DNA of 64,000 nt, taken from contig NC_037600.1 of assembly GCF_003073045.1 (NCBI RefSeq), forward strand, positions 14,465,188 through 14,529,187. The letters run 5' to 3'. The position numbers and the translations under genes were made by a program. The notes under the pieces were generated by a model. The model did not search any database and was not told where the DNA came from. It saw nothing but the letters and a program-made list of their open reading frames with translations. Shown piece by piece: positions 1 through 10,880 of the stretch (position 1 is the stretch's first letter; each line of letters opens with the position of its first letter). This DNA is from Pomacea canaliculata. Taxonomy: Eukaryota; Mollusca; Gastropoda; Architaenioglossa; Ampullariidae.

Positions 1-1
1 C

Positions 2-598
2 ATCAAACTAAATGGAGAAGAGATTGAGGAAGTCGACAGTTTAACATATCTTGGGTCCAAAATGTCAAACACCGAGGATGCGGAGGGAAAGATTCGAGCC
101 CGACTGGTGAAAGCCAGCCAGGCCTTCGCCTCACTCAGGAGCACATGGAAGGCAGAAAACATCAGCCAGAAGATCAAGCTGAGAATATTCAAGTCAAATG
201 TGATCAGCACCCTCCTTTACGGATCTTGGAAGATGACCAAAACCATCGTTTTCCAAAACAGATGCCTCACGCGCATACTTAACATCTTTTGGCCAAACAC
301 CATCACCAACGAAGAACTCCACCGAAGAACTGAAACTGAGTCCATCACCACGCAGGTTCAACGAAGGCGTTGGCGATGGATTGGACATGTGCTCCGCCAG
401 CAGACAGCAGACCTCTCCAGAGTCGCCCTACGATGGACTCCAGATGGCCGAAGAAAACGAGGCCGCCCAAAGGAAACTTGGAGAAGAACAGTGGAAAGGG
501 AGATGAAGGGAAAGGGCTGGACATGGGGTCACCTAGAGCGGGTTTCAGCCGATCGACATCGGTGGCGGACTCTGGTTGAGGCCTTATGTGCAACCTGA
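2..598 (+). mobile_element. LINE ORF2 3' end (reverse transcriptase C-terminal part), truncated by window edge
   Basis: The frame is open from the left edge through a TGA at 596-598 and reads as the C-terminal end of a non-LTR retrotransposon ORF2. It has a 'Leu-Thr-Tyr-Leu-Gly-Ser' segment, a basic helix ('FASLRSTW'), the 'RRRWRWIGHVLR' region, and a terminal GRRKRGRPKETWRR block followed by RWRTLVEALCAT, which is typical of molluscan LINEs. The usual stretch after 'LLYGS' is shortened, so the copy has an internal in-frame deletion. The end is followed by a short TAGA repeat at about 611-626, as expected for a LINE 3' tail. The catalytic reverse transcriptase motifs lie outside the window. 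The fragment at 16.48-17.22 kb resembles this family. The clade (RTE/I/Jockey-like) was not resolved. Confidence 0.85.
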
Positions 599-629
599 TG
601 CACGAAGAGGAATAGATAGATAGATCACA

Positions 630-2160
630 GAAAACCTAGAAATCATTGAACCTGCTTCACAGAGTGGATTTTATGGTCATTTTCGTTTTCTGCTGTGGAG
701 ATTTTATCGTCCTGACGGGAAAGACAGCAACAAGAATATGTGACTCACTAACAACAGAAATTCTGGGTTTGTTAGGTAGTTGTAAACTTAGTCAAACAAT
801 TAATTATTAATAAAGTTACTATAATTAGGAAGAGAATAAAGATGCTTATTATGTTCGGTCAACTACTTTCAGGCAAACGCGGGTTTAAAACATGACATGT
901 CAGTAAAGCTGCATACACATTGGTAACTGAGCTGACGCATGCATGCTCATGTCATTACAGCCATATCTTTACATATAGCTGCATAGACGCCAATATTACA
1001 TGCACGCAAATATGCAAATGCAGTATTAGGTTTTTAAAATGTAAAAGAATGCAAATAATCTCTGCAGGATTTTTCTTTTAGTATTTTGTATAACGGCACC
1101 TTGTATTTTTAGATATTTGGTCGCGAACAGGACAAAATATAGAAGAGGAAGTGAATATCCCCACGTACCCATGGGAAGAAGGGAGGAGGGGAAAATTAAA
1201 ATCACAGCCTCAATTTGCAAAGACAGACAAATAGAAGGCCGGCACGATAGGCAGCCGATCGGTCAGACTGATAGTTGCTTGGACAGAATGACTCATAGAC
1301 AAACTGACAGACCGATGATTGGGAAACAAGAAAACTGAGAAATAATTGACTGTTATACTCTGTGTAACCAGGGCTTTTGGCAAATAAGGGCGAAGATAAA
1401 ATGGTTAAAAAAATAGAGATAATTTGAATCATTCGTTACATTTGGGTCATCTGCGCAATGCACTGCAAGGTTGCAGTCTGCTAATGATAACTCAAGAACT
1501 AAAACTAAGTTTTCAAAGCTGAGGATGAGGAGGAGAATAAGAAGGCTTTAACGTATACAACAGATTGTCAGCTTTCAGACATTTTATGGCAATTGTTGAT
1601 AATTTATTCTTGGTAAATGATATTTCAAATTCAACTTTTGAAGTGACTGCAAGCACACTTTAAGGTTACTTTGACCAGACGTCACATGATCAAAGATGAC
1701 ACCTGCTGATTCCCACAGATAAGAAGTTTCAATCAGAGCCTTTCGGGTTCAGAGCTTTTCCCAAAATTCCTAGAGTGAATATTTGTCCTCGGTGTATGAC
1801 CCCACTGGGATCATTGTCAGATTTTTTTGTCTAAATGCTAGAAATTCGTCTTGGAAGTTTACCGTTTAGTATGCAATACTTCAGCCATTGAAACGCTTTT
1901 TTTCTGATCGAAATTATTTTACGAAATCAAAAATAATTTTAAACTTAAGCTTACACTAATCTGGCATTCCAAAATTGTTTTATTATAAGTATTTTTTCTA
2001 AATGCAGTTTCATTACATTCCATTGCGTTATGCAAATAAATTGACATTTGATATTTATGGCATTAGGGATATAATATCCAATCACGATTTTTCCGTATAT
2101 TAAAAAACTCACTACTTGACTAGTTTTCATTTTTAACTATCCACGTCAGTGACATTTTAT
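630..2160. other. Intergenic DNA, no gene seen
   Basis: This is AT-rich single-copy-looking sequence between the LINE end and the first duplicated unit. Only short chance reading frames occur. A run of GACAGA/CAGAC-like words lies near 1215-1320. A 19-base word related to AAAGRTGACACCTGYTGAT occurs near 1690 and again near 24.67 and 33.24 kb. Confidence 0.6.
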
Positions 2161-3205
2161 ATTATTTCTGTCAGTTTGAAGTCGAAGCGGTCACGTAAAA
2201 AACTGAAACAAATGTGACTTAGACTGTGCTTTTTTATCTTCCTAAATTAACAAGCCATGCGATAGAGAAGACAGAGAGCTCTGCATCTGATGTATTTTCT
2301 TTATTTCTAATATCTTTTTATCATCTAAATCGACCCAGTCTCGGGGACATATGACACTAGAACGCAATTTATCGATAAGAAAAAAACCCTTGCATCGGTG
2401 TCTCCTTCAAGGACAACAGGTTCCACGTGATCGTAAAAACAGCGTATTCCTTTAAAAAAAAAAAATTCCCTAGCAGGACATAAGTACACAGACTGGATCT
2501 ACTCGGGAAGCGAACCATCGCTTCTTTCAGTTCGAAAGCTAGCACTCTAAAATACAGTTTTAAAAAGGCAGAAACTAGTGAACATAAAGACAATCCAAAA
2601 ATTGCAGCCAAAAGTAAAACCAAGAGATAACAGAAACAAACAAAAGTAAATCGTGGCGTCTGAATTTTTAAGTATTGATTAGATAGATGGATGTTTCCAA
2701 ACTGTTAGCTGCTGATGTCTTGCTGCCTGTTGTTTTGACTGCAAGTTAGCAATGTCCTCTCCTTATGACATCGATGTTTCCACTAGAGGTATATTTCTCT
2801 TGCTTCTAGGAACAGGTATGTATTTAGTTACTTTGAAATGAGTCAATTAGAGAAGCGCACACACACACACACAAACAGAAAATTAGAGATTTTAACTGTT
2901 CATACATGAGTTGATGTGTTTCTATAATTACATGTTCATACACACATTATAAGCGATTATCATTTTGTAATCAAGAGCAAGGTAGAGTGTCTTGTAGGAA
3001 GAACTTCGGAGCCTCGATAAAAGAATTAGATTTTCCAGAAAAAAATGAAAGAATGCACAATCAGGATAAATTTTGATTGGAGGATAAGAACAAGAAGGAA
3101 GTTTTTTTATACCGGAGTCAGCTTCTTTCCTTTATCACGATTTTCCTAAAATAACGATGTTGCAAACATAGACTCAGGTAGCATGGACATACATGGTATA
3201 CAAGA

Positions 3206-3523
3206 CTTTTCAGAAACCGTATTTTTTCTGTCAATTAGAGACACTGGAGTCTGATTATATGATTACTGTGTGAATCACTATATATTAATAAAGCTATCAT
3301 TAGTGGCAGAATAATATCGCAAATCTTAATATTCTTTTAATCTATAAAACAGTTCTATACTGATGGGACTGAATTATTATAAAACAATTCTATACTGAAT
3401 ACTATAATTATTTTCATTATTGCAAATGTTCAAGTCGGTGTCCTTTTTGTTTTGTGTCTTATTGGAGGAAATACATTCATGGCGATATATATAAACTGCG
3501 CTTCTCGAGTAGGTCATCACACT
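3206..3523 (+). promoter_or_regulatory. Gene A promoter: upstream cassette, TATA box, initiator
   Basis: An upstream block around CAGAAACCGTATTTTTTCTG (3206-3230) followed by GAGACACTGGAGTCTGA is shared with B, D and the orphan promoter, and weakly with C. A proximal word GGAGGAAATACATT (3465-3478) is followed by TATATATAAA (3486-3495). TCACACT (3517-3523) lies about 31 nt downstream and is matched by TCACACT in C and TCGCACT in D, so it is the likely initiator. The leader exon then runs to a splice donor at 3577 (cttaaa|gtaagt). Start-site placement is inferred. Confidence 0.7.
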
Positions 3524-6500
3524 GGCACTACCTATCAAAACAAGGCACAAAGAAGGCGGGCCCTAAGGTTCTTAAAGTAAGTCCTAGTTATATTGATTTA
3601 TTTATTCCTTAAGTAAATTTGAGCATAGATCACAATTGAAACAAAATTTTATTGATCATCATGCTGTCCCTGACTTAACTTGTAAATGGTGTAACGCTTT
3701 TGTCTCATGTTACTTTATCGTTCTTTTGTTCATTTTCTTATCTCTTGTGTGTGTGTGTTTGGGAGAGCGTACATGCGTGCACTTGTGTGCATTAATTACG
3801 CAATTAAGAAATGTACCTTATTTTCTCGTTTACATTGGTGTTCTCAGCTAGCCCTCAACCATGGAGGTTCGAAAACGACTTGTCATGCTGGCTACAGCCT
3901 TGATCAGTCTTGCAACCGTAGCGGTGACCCAACTCAACGTGCATGCAGACAATCCAGTAAGATTGAAGCCATAGAAAACTGTAAATTTTACAATTTAGTG
4001 AATAGTCCGAAAACAATGTACGAATGTGGTTTTTAATAGTCCCGCCTGTATTTAATGTTCTTGATCAGCTGAGCACAGTTTTCAAGGACTCTCCATTGGG
4101 GCCGTATTCATGAGGCGACGGTAAGTCGTTACCCAGAGTTAAAATGTGGGAATATTTAATCACTATGCCTTCTAGATCTCAGCACTTAATCCGATCTTTT
4201 TGTTTTTTACAGGTAGTGCAGCCGGGAGCCTCAGGATTAGAAGTGGTTGACGCTGTTGTGGATCTCATTTACCACTCCTGTATCTTCCCAGAAGATTACT
4301 TGTTTCTCCGACGGCTTGCCTATCTGGAAACAGAGGATGGAAAGGCGCCTAGCACTTACATGATGAACACGTATTACAATGGCATATGGAGGGTAAAACA
4401 TCACTATAGACAGTTCTAGAATGTTCAATACCCAGTCTACCTTATCGCAAAATAATTGCTTTGTTTTCAAATCTTTGTAAGATATTGCTAAATAGATAGG
4501 TGTGAAATCTTGTATCTAGCAGGCCTAAGCAAGATTATATTTAGCCAACTTGGAGTGGGAAGTGAAAAGAATAAAATTACATTGCAAAGATATAACATCA
4601 GCAACAAAAACATCACACGCAGGGGTGCGCGTGCATATATAATATATCTGGCTCTAACTGTCATCTAACAGGTCGTACTCGGGAGTGTAGCTCACTTTGA
4701 TTTAGACTTGCAAAGAGACAACATTTAGGCTGGATTTTGACTGTGCAGACGAATAAAGATATGTTCTTCAACACCCAACAACAAAGCTCACCAGCCTTAC
4801 TGGCAGCCCACAGGAAGATTGAAGCAGCTTTCGGAATCAACTGGCAGAGTGTGAGGTGGGAGGACCTTCAGAAGCCGCTCTACTCCGCTCTTGCTGCCAT
4901 GCTGACCATCACCTACAGGGTATTGTACAATTCTTACCATTCTCTGGAAAAGTCTGCTTGATCGCTTCTTTGCATTTTCTTCTTCGTCGTCGTATCGTCA
5001 TCATCATCATCATTGCTTGCACTCCTCCACTAGACGTCGACACGAAAAATATCTCTCGCTTATTATTTGATTTTATGTATTCACTAGTTTTATGCTTGAG
5101 GAAACTGTCTAAAACATTGCTGAATAATGAAACTCAGCAATATTATTTTTCTGTTTCGTGAAATCCTCTTAGGGTCTTCAAATACCATCAGCCCCCAATG
5201 ATCAAGCATCTTTTTGGCTGAGTAACTTTCCATCAGGCGGATCATCAACTATCACATGGGAAAACAGTAAGAGTTTTGTTTGAGCATAAGTTTAACAACT
5301 GAACATGAGTGGCATAGAAATAGTGATTACCTTTTGAGTCTAACGGATTTTTTTGATGAACTTTATTCTTCTATTTTCGCTCTCTCATTTCTCTTACGCT
5401 CTCTTGTCTATGTCTTGGGTTGTGCTTGTGTTTTGTGGGGAGAGGGGAGCAGCAGTCTCACAGATGCTATTATGCTGACTCAGCTTGCAGCGGGACAGAG
5501 CAAGCCGACGTCGTCTTTGTCATCGACAGCGCCACCTCCAGCGAGAACTTTAGATATATGCAGGACTACCTCCAGCGTGTTGTATACGGGCTTCCCGTGG
5601 ACAACGGTAACGTCCGGGTAGCTCTGTATCAAATTGGAGGCTCTTCCATTCCTCACAGGGATTTCAGCTTGGGAACGAATCTTATAAAAAGCAGTGTAAG
5701 TCTCACCTTGGGTTCATGTAGTTCTAATAATTAGTTTTTCTGATGTTACTAATAAATTAACTTTACAAGAAGAAATAATCTGGTTAACGTGTCACCTACA
5801 GATGGAAAGAATCGAACAAACAGATAGAAAAAGAAACTTGTCGTAAATGTCTTTAAACATGTTTGTTCATTAGTATTTCACTAACTTGTTTGAGAAAATT
5901 TATTCAGGTGCCCCAGGTAGCCAAGATCATTTGAGAGGGATCAAAAAATCATTAATTATGTGATCCATTTATTTTTTTAATACTATTTTCAATTTAAAAC
6001 GAATAATTCAGTCCCATCACTAGACACTTCTAATAATCTGGAAGATATAAGCCTTATTGTTCTTGACGTTTCAAGAGTTGCTTTTCCATAACTTGAACAA
6101 AGATAATATTGTTGCTGCTAATTGCTCTGGTTGATTCTTTACATGCAGATTATGGATACCATTTCTTGGACTTCTCAAACATATTCACTGACCTTGTTAG
6201 CACCTGACATAGGTAGCCAGCTTCAGCACATTATAGAAGAGGCCTTTGCATCATCATCACAGCGTCCGAACGCTGCCAAGATCATTGTCTTGGTCACAGA
6301 CAAACATCAAAACAACTTGATTGGCATGCAGGTAAACATGAAATGATAAAGACTGTCTCCCCCGTACCCAATTGCCCTAGGAATGCAAATCTATTTTTCC
6401 ATCTGCAGCAGTATGTGTGTGAGCGGATTCACTATACAAGCTCCTGTGCATCTGTAAAGATTGTAATACAACTTCAACAGCATCAAAATGTTGTATGAAT

Positions 6501-7741
6501 ATGGTATATTTTCAGGCAATAGCTAAAGGAGTGTCTGTGTTTACTGTGGGGGTCGGCGATGAGGCACTTATGACCTCTCTTGCCCATGTGGCAACTCAGC
6601 CTGAGTGCGACCATCAGATACGGGTCGACCAATTTGTCTCCTTGAGCAGCATCGCTCAACAGACACAGTTCAAAATATGCAGAGGTGAGCCTCATGTGTA
6701 TCTGGGTAGCACCGACTTTCAGACTTAGCTATAAATTTGTCTTTCCTTGAGACACAAATTCCGTAAAGAACATCAGTATTGTATGTATGATGACAAGATT
6801 TCTGCCCCAGCCTTTATTTTCTATTGGAGAATGTTGTACCAAGTGTTAAACATTGTAGAGACATTCGTTAAAGTGTCGTGCCCAGGGACAGTAGATATAA
6901 AACGAGATTGGGTACATAAGGTATTCACAAGAGACCTCCATATTTTCTAACCAGTAGCAAGTTGAGTAATAGTCCTCCAGGTTTTTAGTCATTTAGTTCT
7001 CTCTCTACTAGTCCTTGCCATTCTCTAGTTATTATAGTTGTTGATATTTTCCCTCCTAAACAACGAATCGAGAGTAGGTCTTCCTCTGGGCAAAATGGAA
7101 AACTCAAGAAAAAGTGTCTCCGAAGTTATTTAGTTGTATCCATACTCTACAGACTTTATGTTTCTTGGTCTCAGGGAACCAACAAACTGACCCTCGTTTC
7201 TTAACTACAGTCGTACTTCGTAGACCAAATTCTTTGTTTTACACCCGGCAAAAAAAATTATTCAGAAAAGTCAGACGATAGTACTGTATATCTACCTAAA
7301 ATATAAATTAAAAAAGTAAGGAACACAGACAACCGATAAAAGTGAAGATCACTTTTGAAACTTCTTCTTGAAAAGAATAAATCCGAAGGAACTCATGAAA
7401 AATAAATTGGAAGGCAAATATTTTTTTAAATGATTAAAATAATATTAAACAACATTTTTATCTCAGGAATAAATGGCTGAGAAAAATTAACTACTTAGAA
7501 CACTTTCTGCTATTCTGTGGTTTTGAGAATGATTAAAACGGAGTTTGCTAATAAAAAATGATATGGACCAGTAGGAACAAAGAACACATTTTTAATGCTC
7601 ATGATCAATCGAATAGCTAAATAAGGACACTAAGGACCATTTACAATAAGAGGTAAATACATACACAGAGGTGTTAAATTTATACATTAATTCAGCCTTA
7701 AAATTATCCATGCAATAATCTCAAGACTATTGTTCTTACAG

Positions 7742-7831
7742 AACCCATGATTGCCCTGGGAGCGGCTCGCTGTCGTCTGGACGAGTGTCGCAACATAGCT
7801 TTCCCGATGACCTCACCAAATGACAGTCAGA
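7742..7831 (+). other. Exon 9 of gene A with 2-nt deletion (frameshift site about 7816-7820)
   Basis: This exon is 90 nt, whereas the orthologous exons in B (19423-19514) and C (42059-42150) are both 92 nt. B reads tcaccacaaatgac where A reads tcaccaaatgac, a loss of one CA. The donor agtgagtg is intact, and no nearby alternative donor returns the normal frame. Confidence 0.85.
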
Positions 7832-8494
7832 GTGAGTGAAAACTTGCTGTCATCAGCTGTGTGTTTATTTAAAAAAACGCGTAATCCTCACGCGCTTGCT
7901 GATGCGGGCGCCAGTTTGAGATAGGAAAACCCTCCATTGCTTTCTGCCCCTCGTTTTCTCCAAGCTGTTAGTCAAAAGTAGTATCACAACACCCACTTTT
8001 CCCACTTTGTGAAGATAATTCCTTTCGTGTGGTGATGACCTAGTGACGACATGGTGATGGCATGGTCATTGCCAATAAAGCAAATGGGACATGCTATTGA
8101 CCATGTCATGCTGACAAGCGAAACACAATATTTACTGTCATTGCACTTCAATTCTAAGCAAAAGCAGTTAGACACCTCTCTCTCTGCTCCCAGGCCACCA
8201 CCACCTGCAGCAGCGGAATAATCTACGTCTCCACTCGCAGCCCGAGGCCCACCGGAAGTTTCTGGGATGCGAAGGACCTGGTTGTGGACGCTACTTCCAA
8301 CGCAGCTCATGCGTCGGTCTCTGGCATCTCGCCATACGTTTATGCAAAATTCACTGAGGTCACTCCTGGGGCTTCAAGCTGCTACGCCGTGATCGAAGCG
8401 TACGACGGATTAACAAGTAAGTCTAAGCAAGGTGCATAAGCATGGTACGAAGTACATAAATATAAACAGATGTGCACTTCATCTGTGGTTGTGT

Positions 8495-8765
8495 TTATGA
8501 AGCGAGGGTAAGTCGTTGCTCTGTGGAACTCAACACAAGCATATTGTTTTCAAAGTTATAAAGCTGTATATGTACAATGCAGATGTTTTACCCATGGAGT
8601 CCTAGTTATAAAGGTGGCATCAAAGGTGCTCTGGAGGTAAAAAAACATGCAACAGTGCCTTAACTTTGGGAACAAGACGCTTTTCCTTGAGTTCCCACTT
8701 TGCCCTCGAATATTAACTTACACTTGCTTCATAACTACGGCCCCTTGGACCCTCCAAACTCTCCT
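8495..8765. mobile_element. MITE-like insertion in intron 10 of gene A
   Basis: Intron 10 of A is about 430 nt longer than in B. The extra sequence begins near TTTATGAAGCGAGGGTAAGT and ends with the near-inverse CTTCATAACTACGGCCCC (8731-8750), flanked by the shared word GTCCAACAG/GGTTGT. The ends match the MITE in intron 2 of B, so it is probably an independent insertion of the same family. Target duplications were not clear. Confidence 0.5.
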
Positions 8766-10319
8766 TAAAACTATACACACTCACCATTTTTTTGACACTG
8801 TAGACATGTAGACTTTGGCAATGATGTCAGTAAATTTATTAAGACGAGTATCAGGAGGCTCTACCACTTTAAAAACAAAAGTCAATCTGTTGTCGCCGCT
8901 GACCATATGATCTTGCAATGTCCAACAGACCATCCAGAATATTCGCCCTGCTCAGCAATAGAGAGATAACCCTGTATTTGTTTATTAGGAATTGAAGTAT
9001 GTTCACCACCTTGTTTTCCTATCTGTATTATTCTTTCTTAGTTCACGTGGGTTTTTTTATACCATGGCTTCTTTTTAATTTTCCTCATTTCTGCTGTTTT
9101 GTTTAGTTTGGTCTAGAGAATTCTTTTACCGCAACAAGAATTCATTTCGTTGCAGCACCAGTGTACCAGCCTACATTACGTAAGTCTCTCTTTTCTGTTT
9201 TGTACGCGAGTTTGTACTTGTCTGCCTGTGTCTACCTGAATGTGAATGATTATTTATACCGACTCGACTGAGGTTTTTGTCACGGCATTGAAATGTAGGC
9301 ATGGAAACAAACGCACTAAACACACTTCATTTGTTAAGTGATCAAACTAAAATAAGACGATATGGCAACAGTCGTACATTGTAATTCTCATTGATATTTA
9401 TGGTTTGACGGCGATTTCGTGGTGTGTAAAAATAAATGGTTTGCATATCCCACACTGCATCATACAGTGACGTCATGTTCAGAAGTTTATGCTGTAGCCA
9501 ATCGGATCTTTCGGATTGTGACGTCATCTCTAGGTGTCCTTATTACAAACAAAATATTTACACAAACATTTGGGCAAGCTGTGCTGTTACTACTGTTCCT
9601 TGTCAATATTCTGGAAGATTTTCTAAATTTTTTGACTTTACAGTCTTGAGATCTGAAAACAGAATAAATATTTATTTTTATTATCCTTGCGTGGTTTTTA
9701 TTACCTTGAAAAAACTGTTTCCATGCCTGGTGAGCTTAGAAATTTATCATTATATACTTCTCAACTAAACTGTACCCATTTGAATATATATATATGACTT
9801 GCTATATTAATAACAGCTGTCTTATACGTGACTTTTCAGCGACATTTTACTATCCGAATCCGAATCCTTGCCAAGCGCTGGGTAGAACAGAAGACCGGTT
9901 TGCCTATCCATTTAACACCCGCATGTTCATACAATGCGATCTGCAGGACAGGATGTACCTGACCATATGCCCACCTGGTCAGTTCTCTTTGTAGTGCAAT
10001 ATCTTCATATTTATCATTATTGTTATAAAATAGTGAAACTACTTACTATATATATCTTACTTTTCTACTTACGTGAATCAATTATACTTATGAAAATATA
10101 TTTTTAGACATGCCTCCACTACTCACAAATCGAAATATTTTACAAATATAATCTAAGATTATATCTAACTTTTATTGGAAGGGAGTGGAATTGCAATCTC
10201 ATTTTCCCCTTCCACGAATCTGGACAGCAGATAAGCAAGGGCTAATGAACAAACATCGCACGGTCCCATCGCAAATGTCAAGCAAAGAGAATAACACTCG
10301 AACGACTTCATTAACATTC

Positions 10320-10880
10320 TGGCAACAGAAGGAAAAAAAAAACTGTCGGAAAGTGGAAGGTCTGTACATCGGGTAAAAAACTTTCACGAATTGCAACGTC
10401 TACCCAATGAGACAACGTGAACTAGCGGAAGTCCAATGGGAGACTTTGGGGAGACTTCATCAGACAAAGACCAAAAGATCGGACACACCATGGAAAAGCA
10501 CATTAATGGTGCGCACAGCTCATCCAGAGGAAAGTGTAACAGCAGACTTATTTCCGTTGGAATCTCAGCCAGACTAACAGTATTGCCACGGAACATGAGA
10601 AGATAACAGCAAGGTGGCTTGTAAATAACACCACCATCACGGCAACAAGAAGGCTTCAGCTGTCAAAGAAGAGTTCTGACACAACGGAGAGATGACCTTT
10701 TCCACTTGTAGATGCCAGCCAGCATGTCCCAGAGCAGCCGGAGGAGCAACAAAGATTCTGTAAACACATTAGTCCTACCAGAAAAGAAAGAGACAAACTT
10801 TGAAGACAGAAAAATAAATTAGTACGACACAGGATTCGACGACCATCTACATTGGACCGAGACCCACACGTTCGCAACAG
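10320..10880 (+). mobile_element. Degraded LINE endonuclease-like sequence in intron 12 of gene A
   Basis: Interrupted frames here resemble the endonuclease region of LINEs; in the B copy one can read '...AEVQWTDLGRLRQ', similar to the 'EVRWTGSGRL' segment of such proteins. Many stops and frame breaks occur. It is present at the same place in B (21410-21990), so it predates the duplication. The assignment is tentative. Confidence 0.3.

Noticed and set aside
3707..4036. 109-codon frame overlapping the signal-peptide exon of gene A
   Set aside because: It runs in another frame across the leader intron and exon 2; the paralogous signal peptides in A-D fix the true frame at ATG 3861.
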